Below, one piece after another: positions 1-5,411 of a stretch of DNA of 5,411 bases. The translations under genes were made by a program, and so were the position numbers. A model generated the notes under the pieces. That model did no database searches, was not told the DNA's origin, and was given only the letters and a program-made list of their open reading frames with translations. Source of the stretch: an uncultured Gemmatimonadota bacterium (GTDB lineage Bacteria; Gemmatimonadota; Gemmatimonadetes; Gemmatimonadales; Gemmatimonadaceae); contig CAMLIU010000147.1 in the NCBI GenBank assembly GCA_946479995.1, forward strand, positions 1 to 5,411. Reading direction: 5' to 3'. The first letter of the stretch is position 1, and each line of letters opens with the position of its first letter.

Positions 1-203
1 TGGACAAGGACGGCAACTCCCTCGAGGGGCGCGCCGAGATCATCGTCGGCAAGCAGCGCAATGGCCCGATTGGCTTCGTCAACCTGTTCTTCCACAAGAG
101 CTACACCCGCTTCGAGAACTTCTCGCAGCGGAGCCCGGGCCCGTCCGGCGGCTCGGACGCCGGCCGCAACTCCGGCACCACCGACATCCGCCGCGCCGGC
201 TGA
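1..203 (+). CDS. dnaB: Replicative DNA helicase DnaB, C-terminal fragment
   Basis: This is the 3' end of a gene that begins upstream of the window. The first complete codon starts at base 3 and the TGA stop is at 201-203, giving 66 visible residues. DnaB is the hexameric helicase that unwinds DNA at the replication fork. The visible part carries the last conserved block of its RecA-like domain: [17 protein letters not shown], then a beta strand and YTRFENF. In the family the K-x-R of KQRNG reaches into the neighbouring subunit's ATP site (piston lysine and arginine finger). After FENF there is a tail of about 26 residues rich in Gly, Ser and Arg, with no recognisable domain and probably disordered. 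The family match rests on the short motif only, but it is highly characteristic. A strong hairpin follows the stop closely. Confidence 0.93.
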   Translation, partial: DKDGNSLEGRAEIIVGKQRNGPIGFVNLFFHKSYTRFENFSQRSPGPSGGSDAGRNSGTTDIRRAG

Positions 204-215
204 CGCCGTGTGTCA

Positions 216-243
216 TCCCGCACGTGCGACAGCACGTGTGGGA
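216..243 (+). terminator. Strong hairpin after dnaB, probable terminator without U-tract
   Basis: The arm TCCCGCACGTGC (216-227) pairs with GCACGTGTGGGA (232-243) across the four-base loop GACA. This gives a 12-bp stem with a single G-U wobble and no bulge. It starts 13 bases after the dnaB stop, where an intrinsic terminator is expected. No run of T follows (the next bases are AACCTGCC), so it would be a terminator of the U-tract-free kind proposed for high-GC bacteria, or a 3' stabilising structure. Each arm contains CACGTG, so a palindromic protein-binding site is the main alternative. Confidence 0.55.
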
Positions 244-425
244 ACCTGCCGTCCTCGCGCCGGCGCTCGAACAGCGGCTGAAGACAGGGCGGGAAGCTCT
301 GCAGCTGCACGATCGGCCCCTCCGGCTACGCAGCCCATCCTGTTTTTTCCGGTCTTCCCGCCTTTCCCTTCCAACTGCTTTTCGATCCGCGGTATTGATC
401 CCCTGTCGCGCGGCTATTTTTAGCC
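244..425 (+). promoter_or_regulatory. Upstream region of radA, probable promoter location
   Basis: These 182 bases hold no supported gene. Reading frames across the stretch encode arginine- and proline-rich shadow peptides with no family features. Composition changes along it: up to about 330 it is GC-rich, and from 338 it becomes pyrimidine-rich, with T6 at 343-348 and TTTT at 380-383. Since the radA-comF genes are so tightly packed, their promoter is expected here. Two weak candidates are visible. One is TATTTT (415-420), four of six matches to a -10 box, which would start transcription almost at the radA ATG. The other is TATTGA (393-398), with TTCCAA (369-374) 18 bases upstream. Neither is good enough to assign, and I see no clear operator or riboswitch. 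Confidence 0.3.
412..425 (+). repeat. Perfect small hairpin directly before the radA start codon
   Basis: GGCTA (412-416), loop TTTT (417-420) and TAGCC (421-425) form a perfect 5-bp inverted repeat whose last base touches the A of the radA ATG at 426. The position where a Shine-Dalgarno sequence should lie is inside this structure and contains no purine-rich motif. It may be an operator, a translation-limiting hairpin, or a -10 element (TATTTT) of a promoter giving a leaderless message. A short repeat of this kind can also arise by chance. Confidence 0.35.
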
Positions 426-1820
426 ATGGCGACGAAGACCAAGACCGTCTACCGCTGCACCGAGTGCGGCGCCGACCACCCGAAGTGGGCTGGTCGCTGC
501 GACGTGTGCGGCGCCTGGAACTCCCTCGTCGAGGAAGTCGCCACGAAGGCCGCGCCGAGCGGCGGGGCGAGCCGGCGCGCGGGTGGCGCCCGGTCGCTCG
601 CCGAGGGCGGGAGTGTGGTGCCCACGCCCCGGCTGCGCGAGGTGAGCGGCTCCGAGTCCAGGCGGTGGAAGACGGGCCTCGACGAGTTCGACTTCGTCCT
701 CGGCGGCGGCATCGTCCCCGGCTCCATGATCCTCATCGGCGGCGAGCCGGGAATCGGCAAGTCCACCCTCCTGCTGCAGGTGGCCGGGCGGCTGCAGGGC
801 GCCGGCCATCCCACGCTCTACGCCTCGGGCGAGGAGAGCGCACTCCAGGTGAAGCTGCGGGCCGACCGCATCGGCGGTGACACCGGCGACGTGAGCCTCC
901 TCGCCGAGACGAATCTGGAGACGATCCTCGCCACCGCCGGGGCGGCCGCTCCGAAGGTGCTGATCGTGGACTCCATCCAGACGGTGTTCACGACCGACCT
1001 CGAAGGCGCGCCGGGCAACGTGGGGCAGGTGCGCGAGACCGCCGCGCGCCTCATGCGATTCGCCAAGGAAAGCGGCACGGCGGTGTTCGTCGTCGGCCAC
1101 GTCACGAAGGGCGGCGGCATCGCGGGGCCCAAGACCCTCGAGCACATCGTAGACACGGTGCTCTACTTCGAGGGAGAGAACTCGCTCGATCACCGCGTGC
1201 TGCGCGCCACGAAGAATCGCTTCGGCAGCGTGGACGAGATCGGCGTCTTCCGCATGGCGGAAGACGGCCTCGTGCCCGTGGCCAATCCATCCGAGCTCTT
1301 CCTCGGAGACCGCGCCATGCATTCCTCGGGGAGCGCGGTCACGGCGCTGATGGAGGGCACGCGTCCGGTGCTCATCGAGATCCAGGCGCTCGCCGCCAAG
1401 GCGGGGTTCGGCACGCCCCAGCGCGTGGCCACCGGCTACGACGGCCGACGCCTCGCGCTGCTGCTCGCCGTGCTCGACAAGCGCGCCGGCCTGTCCTTCG
1501 GTCAGCTCGACGTCTTCCTCAACGTCGTCGGTGGCGTGCGCCTGCAGGAGCCGGCGGGTGATCTCGCGGTGGCGGCGGCGCTCGCCTCGAGCGTGTACGA
1601 TCGTGTGCTCCCGCACGAGGCGCTGTTCATCGGCGAGGTGGGGCTGGGTGGCGAGATCCGCCCCGTGTCGCAGGCAGAGCGCCGTCTCGCCGAAGCGGCG
1701 AACATGGGGATGACCACGGCCTACCTCGCCGAGCGTGCCGTGCCGCGCCGCGTGCCGAAGGGGCTGCGAGCGGTCGGCGTCCGCACCATCGCCGATCTGT
1801 TCGAGCGGATCTTCGCATGA
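426..1820 (+). CDS. radA: DNA repair protein RadA (Sms), DnaB-type branch-migration ATPase
   Basis: RadA is a hexameric ATPase that works with RecA, driving branch migration and D-loop extension in recombinational repair and, in naturally competent bacteria, in transformation. All family blocks are present in 464 residues, close to E. coli RadA at 460. The N-terminal zinc finger is C11-x2-C14 and C25-x2-C28. The Walker A motif is GEPGIGKST (106-114, Lys112). The Walker B strand VLIVD ends at Asp182. The RadA-specific KNRFG motif is at 263-267. The C-terminal Lon-like domain covers about 285-464, including PAGDLAVAAALASS (376-389). In that domain alanine stands where Lon has its catalytic serine, as is usual for RadA, so no protease activity is expected. 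The ATG at 426 gives the standard N-terminus (MATKTKTVYRC). It has no visible Shine-Dalgarno sequence and lies against a small hairpin. The stop overlaps the next start by four bases (ATGA). It is the first gene of the packed block. Confidence 0.97.
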   Translation: MATKTKTVYRCTECGADHPKWAGRCDVCGAWNSLVEEVATKAAPSGGASRRAGGARSLAEGGSVVPTPRLREVSGSESRRWKTGLDEFDFVLGGGIVPGSMILIGGEPGIGKSTLLLQVAGRLQGAGHPTLYASGEESALQVKLRADRIGGDTGDVSLLAETNLETILATAGAAAPKVLIVDSIQTVFTTDLEGAPGNVGQVRETAARLMRFAKESGTAVFVVGHVTKGGGIAGPKTLEHIVDTVLYFEGENSLDHRVLRATKNRFGSVDEIGVFRMAEDGLVPVANPSELFLGDRAMHSSGSAVTALMEGTRPVLIEIQALAAKAGFGTPQRVATGYDGRRLALLLAVLDKRAGLSFGQLDVFLNVVGGVRLQEPAGDLAVAAALASSVYDRVLPHEALFIGEVGLGGEIRPVSQAERRLAEAANMGMTTAYLAERAVPRRVPKGLRAVGVRTIADLFERIFA

Positions 1821-2515
1821 CCACGCGCGACGTGGGCGTGGTCATCGTCGCGGGCGGGAGTGGCACCCGCGCCGATACCGGCGATGGGGAGCTCAAGCAG
1901 TTCAAGTGGGTCGCGGGGAAGCCGATGCTCCTGCACAGCGTGCAGACCTTCATGGCTCGGCCGGACGTCGTGTCGGTCGTGTGCGTGCTGCCACGCCGCT
2001 ATGCCGGCGATCCGCCGCCGTGGCTCTTCCAGTGCGACCTCGACCGGCTCGCCATGTCGGTGGGGGGAAGGACGCGCATGGAGAGCGTGGCCAATGGCCT
2101 CGACGACCTTCCCGACGAGGCGGAGATCGTCCTCGTGCACGACGCCGCGCGCCCGCTCGTCGGCGACGAGACGATCGACCGCGTGATCTCCGCCGTTCGT
2201 GCCGGCTCCTGCGCCATCGCCGCGCTTCCCGTCGTGGACACGCTGAAGGAAGTGGCCGACGATGGCACCATCGTCCGCACCGTGGACCGCGAGCGGCTCT
2301 GGCGCGCACAGACGCCGCAGGGATTTCCGCGCGGCGTCATCGTGGACGTGCATCGTCGCGCGCGCGCCGACCGCGTGACAGCCACCGACGACGCCGCGCT
2401 CTGCGAGCGCTACGGCATCGCGGTGCGAGTCGTGCGTGGAAGCGAGCGCGCACTCAAGGTCACCGATAGCGGCGACTTCGCGCGCATCGACGCACTTTTT
2501 GCCACCGGAGAATGA
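1817..2515 (+). CDS. ispD: 2-C-methyl-D-erythritol 4-phosphate cytidylyltransferase IspD
   Basis: IspD joins CTP and 2-C-methyl-D-erythritol 4-phosphate to make CDP-methylerythritol, the third step of the cytosolic MEP route to isoprenoid precursors. The 232 residues match the family length. The nucleotide-binding loop is AGGSGTR (12-18) with Lys27 in LKQF; Arg18 and Lys27 correspond to the catalytic pair. Further family blocks are GRTRMESVANGL, VLVHDAARP (105-113, Asp109), PVVDTLKEV, QTPQGF (165-170), ATDDAAL and LKVTDSGDFARI. The loop reads VIVAGG instead of the more common VIPAAG. AGG is also seen in the related ribitol-5-phosphate enzyme TarI, so TarI is the main alternative, but no teichoic acid genes are nearby. 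The start overlaps the radA stop (ATGA at 1817-1820) and the stop overlaps the next start in the same way. No ispF gene follows, although ispD and ispF are often adjacent or fused. Confidence 0.9.
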   Translation: MTTRDVGVVIVAGGSGTRADTGDGELKQFKWVAGKPMLLHSVQTFMARPDVVSVVCVLPRRYAGDPPPWLFQCDLDRLAMSVGGRTRMESVANGLDDLPDEAEIVLVHDAARPLVGDETIDRVISAVRAGSCAIAALPVVDTLKEVADDGTIVRTVDRERLWRAQTPQGFPRGVIVDVHRRARADRVTATDDAALCERYGIAVRVVRGSERALKVTDSGDFARIDALFATGE

Positions 2516-3186
2516 CCCAGCACCCCGCACTCGGCATCCCCTTCTGGTCGGACGAGGAGATCGCGGCTGCAATCCGGCCTGCCCTCCAGCAGATCGAGCT
2601 GCGGCGCGTGCTCGCGTACCCCACCGAAACGGTGTACGGCTTCGGCGGCGGCATCGACCGCGATTCGGTGAACGCGCTCATTCGCCTCAAGGGACGGCCG
2701 AAGGGCAAGCCCTTTCTCCTGCTCATCGCCGGCAGCGACATGCTGGCGCGGCTCGACCTGGAGCTCCCGAGCTTCGCCACCAACCTCGCCGCGCGCTTCT
2801 GGCCCGGCCCGCTCACCCTCGTGCTGCCCGGCGGGCAGCGACGCGTGCCCGAAAGCCTGCGCGGCCCGGAAGGGGGAATCGGCGTGCGCTGGACACCGCA
2901 CGTCGGGCTGCAGCGGCTCATTCGCGCGCATGGCGATGCCATCACCTCCACCAGCGCGAATCGTCCCGGGGTTCCGGCAGCGGTGTCGGCGGGTGAGATT
3001 CGAGAGCAGTGGAGCTCGGCCATCGCGCGCGGGGCGCTGCGGGTGCTCGACGGCGGAACGCTGCCGCCATCCGCTCCTTCCACGGTACTCGACTGCACGG
3101 GGCGCGCGCCGCGCGTCATCCGGCCCGGCGCCATTCCTGCCGCCGTGCTGCGCGAGGTCGAGCCGAGGCTCATCGGAGACGCCTGA
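2512..3186 (+). CDS. tsaC: L-threonylcarbamoyladenylate synthase, TsaC/Sua5/YrdC family
   Basis: This enzyme makes threonylcarbamoyl-AMP from threonine, bicarbonate and ATP. The TsaBDE complex then passes the group to A37 of ANN-decoding tRNAs to form t6A. Visible motifs in order are YPTETVYGFGG (36-46), LKGRPKGKP (59-67) with the conserved KxR, a central PGPLTLVLPGG, GVRWTPH where the family has a VRxPxH block, TSTSAN (145-150) and STVLD (190-194) followed by a RPGAIP end. At 224 residues it is a single YrdC domain with no Sua5 extension, and nearer to TsaC than to the roughly 350-residue Sua5. The start is fixed by the ATGA overlap with ispD. The GGAG at 2507-2510 lies only one base from the ATG, too close to serve as a normal ribosome site, so coupling to ispD translation is likely. 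The neighbouring downstream phosphatase gene recalls ywlC/ywlE of Bacillus. I see no missing key residue. Confidence 0.93.
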   Translation: MTQHPALGIPFWSDEEIAAAIRPALQQIELRRVLAYPTETVYGFGGGIDRDSVNALIRLKGRPKGKPFLLLIAGSDMLARLDLELPSFATNLAARFWPGPLTLVLPGGQRRVPESLRGPEGGIGVRWTPHVGLQRLIRAHGDAITSTSANRPGVPAAVSAGEIREQWSSAIARGALRVLDGGTLPPSAPSTVLDCTGRAPRVIRPGAIPAAVLREVEPRLIGDA

Positions 3187-3190
3187 CGCC

Positions 3191-3661
3191 ATGAAGCTGC
3201 TGTTCATCTGCACCGGCAACACCTGCCGTAGCCCGATGGCCGAGGCGATCGCCCGCAAGATCGCCATCGAGCGGGGACTCTCGAAGATCGACGTCGCGAG
3301 CGCGGGTACGAGCGCGTGGGATGGGGCCGCCGCCTCGGACGGCGCGTTGCTGGTGGGCATGGAGCGGCACCTCGACCTCGGCAGCCATCGCTCACAGCAG
3401 CTCACGCGCGCGCTGGTGGACTCCGCCGACCTCATCTTCGCCATGGGCCCGCACCATCTGGAGCGCGTCGAAGCACTGGGTGGCGGCGACAAGGCATACC
3501 TGCTCACGGAGTATCCTCGTCACGGGTCGGCAGGCCGCGCGATCAGCGATCCGATGGGCGCCGAGCTTGACGTGTACCGCGCCACCGCGGACGAGCTCGA
3601 GACCGAGATTCGCCGCGTGTTCGACCGCCTCGCCGCGGAGCGCGTACCCGGCGCGTCGTGA
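3191..3661 (+). CDS. Low-molecular-weight phosphatase, YwlE-like (possible protein-arginine phosphatase)
   Basis: This is a 156-residue cytosolic phosphatase of the low-molecular-weight tyrosine phosphatase fold. The P-loop CTGNTCRSP spans residues 7-15: Cys7 is the nucleophile, and Arg13 and Ser14 complete the C-x5-R-S signature. The general-acid loop is DPMG with Asp120, followed by LDVYRATADELE, very like the DPFGGSIDIYKQTRDELE of B. subtilis YwlE as I remember it. Thr11 sits where YwlE has the threonine that favours phosphoarginine; tyrosine-specific members usually have a larger residue there. That makes protein-arginine phosphatase, the counterpart of the kinase McsB, the best guess. 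A tyrosine phosphatase for exopolysaccharide control or an ArsC-type arsenate reductase remain possible, although the ArsC-specific cysteine pair is not evident. The ATG at 3191 is preferred because the P-loop starts at residue 7, as is normal. A longer in-frame reading from 2930 would overlap tsaC heavily. It lies four bases after tsaC and overlaps aroE by four. Confidence 0.88.
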   Translation: MKLLFICTGNTCRSPMAEAIARKIAIERGLSKIDVASAGTSAWDGAAASDGALLVGMERHLDLGSHRSQQLTRALVDSADLIFAMGPHHLERVEALGGGDKAYLLTEYPRHGSAGRAISDPMGAELDVYRATADELETEIRRVFDRLAAERVPGAS

Positions 3662-4464
3662 GCATGCTGCCCGGCCGGCTCGTGCTGCTCGGGCATCCCG
3701 TTGCACACTCGGCATCTCCGCGCTTCCAGAACGCCGCGCTCCGTGCGGCGGGGATTCCGCTCCAGTACGAAGCGCTCGACGTCTCGGTGGAGCAGCTGGA
3801 CGACGCCCTTCAGGCGCTGGCGCTCGTGAACGGCGCCGGCAACGTGACCATCCCGCACAAGGAGACCGTCGCCGCCCGATGCGTCCGGCTCACGCCGCTG
3901 GCCGAGCGCTGCGGGGCAGTGAACGTCTTCTGGCACGAGGACCACGCGCTCTGCGGCGACAACACTGACGTTGCGGGCGTGGACGTCGTCGCCACGGCGC
4001 TGCTGCAGAAGCGCACGGCCGGCGCCCGCGTCGCCCTCATCGGGGCGGGCGGTGCCGCAGCGGCGGTGCTGTGTGCGGTGGAACGGTGGGAGGGTGCGCA
4101 GGTCCGGTTGTACAATCGCCACATGCCTCGCGCCGAGTCACTGGCCCGCCGCTTCTCCGGCTTCACCCAGGTCGTGCCGAGCATCGAAGAGGCGGTGCGC
4201 GACGCGACGCTCGTCGTCAACGCCACCCCCATCGGGATGCACGACGACGTCCTGCCGGTGCCGGTCGAGCTGCTCCCGGAGGCGGCGTCGGTGTTCGACC
4301 TCGTCTACCGGCCGACGGAGACGGCGTGGGTGCGTCTGGCGCGCGAGGCCGGCCATCGCGCGGCGGATGGTGAGGGCATGCTGCTCGAGCAGGGTGCACT
4401 GGCCTTCCAGCGCTGGTTCGGGCGCGAGCCCGACCGTGGCGCCATGTGGCGGGCCATGCACTGA
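3658..4464 (+). CDS. aroE: Shikimate dehydrogenase AroE (NADP-dependent)
   Basis: AroE reduces 3-dehydroshikimate to shikimate with NADPH, a step toward chorismate and the aromatic amino acids. With the GTG start at 3658 the protein has 268 residues, near the E. coli length of 272. The shikimate-binding HSASP holds Ser18 and Ser20. NVTIPHK (62-68) ends with catalytic Lys68, and DNTD gives catalytic Asp104. The Rossmann loop is GAGGAAAA (129-136). NRHMPR (153-158) keeps the two arginines that hold the NADP phosphate but has His where NRT is usual. NATPIGM is at 188-194, and GMLLEQGALAFQRWFG contains Gln245, the expected substrate ligand. The GTG overlaps the preceding stop as GTGA (3658-3661). 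An ATG two codons later, at 3664, is an equally plausible start and would shorten the protein by two residues. No Shine-Dalgarno sequence is evident, which fits coupled translation. Confidence 0.95.
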   Translation: MSMLPGRLVLLGHPVAHSASPRFQNAALRAAGIPLQYEALDVSVEQLDDALQALALVNGAGNVTIPHKETVAARCVRLTPLAERCGAVNVFWHEDHALCGDNTDVAGVDVVATALLQKRTAGARVALIGAGGAAAAVLCAVERWEGAQVRLYNRHMPRAESLARRFSGFTQVVPSIEEAVRDATLVVNATPIGMHDDVLPVPVELLPEAASVFDLVYRPTETAWVRLAREAGHRAADGEGMLLEQGALAFQRWFGREPDRGAMWRAMH

Positions 4465-4465
4465 G

Positions 4466-5245
4466 GTGAGCCCGCTCGCGCTGGCGAACGCGCGCGGGTC
4501 GGTCACGCGCGCCGGCCATGGACTGCTCGACCTGCTGCTGCCTCGCGTCTGCGTCGTCTGCGGCCGTCCGCTCGCGGCGGTGGAGCGCGAGCTGGTGTGC
4601 GGACACTGCTGGTTGCGCGCGCGGGAGCTGCCCTGGCCGCGCTGCGAGCGCTGCGGTCATCCCCTGGACACGCGGCGCACCGTCACCCCATGCCGGTGGT
4701 GCGAGCTGCTGCCTCCCTTCGTCCGCGCGGCCCGCTCGTTCATGGCCGTCCCGGGAGGAACGGCCGGGGACATCGTGCACGCGCTCAAGTACCATGAGTG
4801 GCCCGACGTCGCCCGCGCCATGGGTCGCCGCATGGCGGCGCTGCGCTTCCCGCGCGACGTCGAGGCCGAGCGCGCCGCGCTCGTGCCGGTTCCGCTCGCT
4901 CGGAGCCGCGAACGCGAGCGTGGCTACAACCAGAGCGCCCTGCTGGCTCGCGCGCTCGGCGCGGCGTGGTCATTGCCAGTGCGGGAGGACCTGCTCGTGC
5001 GTGCGCGTTCGACGGCGACGCAGACGCGGTTGACACCGGGGGAGCGCCACCGCAACGTTTCGGGCGCGTTCCGCGTGACGGTGGAACGCTCTTCGCTGCG
5101 GGGACTGCACCTCGTGCTGGTGGACGATGTGGTGACCACCGCGGCGACACTCAACGCGTGCGCCGCCGCGCTCCACGCCGGTGGCGCACGCATTCTCAGT
5201 TTTGTGACCTTCGGCCGGGCGCCCGCACTCGGCGACCGGTGGTGA
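4466..5245 (+). CDS. comF: ComF family phosphoribosyltransferase-fold protein
   Basis: ComF proteins are needed for natural transformation in several bacteria, acting in the cytosol on incoming single-stranded DNA; the exact reaction is unsettled. The protein is 259 residues from a GTG at 4466, one base after the aroE stop. No in-frame ATG precedes the cysteine-rich region, so a non-ATG start is required. Four C-x2-C pairs (29/32, 45/48, 60/63, 76/79) form the N-terminal zinc-binding part. The phosphoribosyltransferase part follows, with LVPVPLARSRERERGYNQS, then TQTRLTPGERHRNVSGAF, and the PRPP loop LVDDVVTTAAT ending at Thr228. The family loop is normally DDxxTTGxT; here alanine replaces the glycine (residue 226). 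The first 19 or so residues (SPLALANARGSVTRAGHGLL) look unlike the rest, so the true start could be a few codons later. Several ComF-like proteins occur in bacteria with no known competence, so the role here is inference. Confidence 0.88.
   Translation: MSPLALANARGSVTRAGHGLLDLLLPRVCVVCGRPLAAVERELVCGHCWLRARELPWPRCERCGHPLDTRRTVTPCRWCELLPPFVRAARSFMAVPGGTAGDIVHALKYHEWPDVARAMGRRMAALRFPRDVEAERAALVPVPLARSRERERGYNQSALLARALGAAWSLPVREDLLVRARSTATQTRLTPGERHRNVSGAFRVTVERSSLRGLHLVLVDDVVTTAATLNACAAALHAGGARILSFVTFGRAPALGDRW

Positions 5246-5411
<166 letters not shown>

Noticed and set aside
257..309. Short palindromes GCGCCGGCGC (257-266) and TGCAGCTGCA (300-309)
   Set aside because: Ten-base GC-rich palindromes are expected by chance at this composition, and no spacing pattern links them.
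324..348. Possible intrinsic terminator: GGCT/AGCC stem followed by T6
   Set aside because: The stem is only 4 bp and the T-run begins seven bases after it, too weak and too far for a typical terminator.
61..423. A 120-codon open frame and a longer one from 224 crossing the dnaB end and the intergenic gap
   Set aside because: They overlap the DnaB or RadA frames or have arginine/proline-rich low-complexity translations typical of off-frame GC-rich DNA, with no recognisable motif.
420..1616. A 398-codon open frame on the minus strand opposite radA
   Set aside because: radA is complete with all family motifs on the + strand. The antisense product is rich in Ala, Arg, Glu and His without domains, a usual mirror of high-GC coding sequence.
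2410..3507. A 365-codon minus-strand open frame opposite tsaC and the phosphatase gene
   Set aside because: It spans the junctions of three well-supported + strand genes and shows no family motif.
4108..4116. TTGTACAAT inside aroE, containing a -10-like TACAAT and a palindrome
   Set aside because: The bases encode the conserved L-Y-N of the NADP motif region, and no -35 element lies at the right distance.
3971..4465. In-frame upstream extension of comF into aroE
   Set aside because: The extension is an off-frame reading of aroE, rich in Arg, Ser and Cys. The GTG at 4466 gives a normal ComF length and packing.
5030..5059. Perfect TTGACA inside comF as a possible gap promoter
   Set aside because: The -10 position 17-18 bases downstream reads CAACGT or AACGTT, a poor match. 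The hexamer alone is not enough evidence.

Overview
The window is a dense, GC-rich stretch of bacterial core chromosome. Every supported gene is on the + strand. In order it holds: the 3' end of the replicative helicase gene dnaB; a 222-base intergenic gap; a tightly packed block of six genes (radA, ispD, a tsaC/ywlC-type gene, a ywlE-type phosphatase gene, aroE, comF); and the first 50 codons of a glyceraldehyde-3-phosphate dehydrogenase gene. I see no mobile element, CRISPR array, tRNA or rRNA. The very high GC, the gene order and the Gly/Ser-rich end of DnaB suggest a Gemmatimonadota-like bacterium. That placement is inference from general impression and no alignment was run.

Layout. Bases 1-203 encode the last 66 residues of DnaB. 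Thirteen bases after its stop is the arm of a strong 12-bp hairpin (216-243), a likely dnaB transcript end. The rest of the gap (244-425) turns pyrimidine-rich and ends in a small perfect hairpin that touches the radA ATG, with no Shine-Dalgarno sequence. From radA to comF (426-5245) the junctions are a 4-base ATGA overlap, a second 4-base ATGA overlap, a 4-base gap, a 4-base GTGA overlap and a 1-base gap. The block is almost certainly one transcript with coupled translation. The gap gene follows comF by 15 bases and has the best ribosome-binding site in the window, so it may be set at a different translation level or have its own transcript.

The products cover separate housekeeping jobs: recombination and branch migration (RadA), MEP-pathway isoprenoid synthesis (IspD), the first step of tRNA t6A modification (TsaC/Sua5), low-molecular-weight phosphatase activity, possibly on phosphoarginine (YwlE-like), the shikimate pathway (AroE), and a phosphoribosyltransferase-fold protein linked to DNA uptake (ComF). 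Two threads connect some of them. RadA and ComF both act in natural transformation in other bacteria, and RadA sits directly after the helicase DnaB. The TsaC-phosphatase pair resembles the ywlC/ywlE neighbourhood of Bacillus.

I found no convincing undescribed system. The points most worth checking are the arginine-phosphatase signature, the two hairpins around the radA upstream region, and the altered PRPP loop in ComF.
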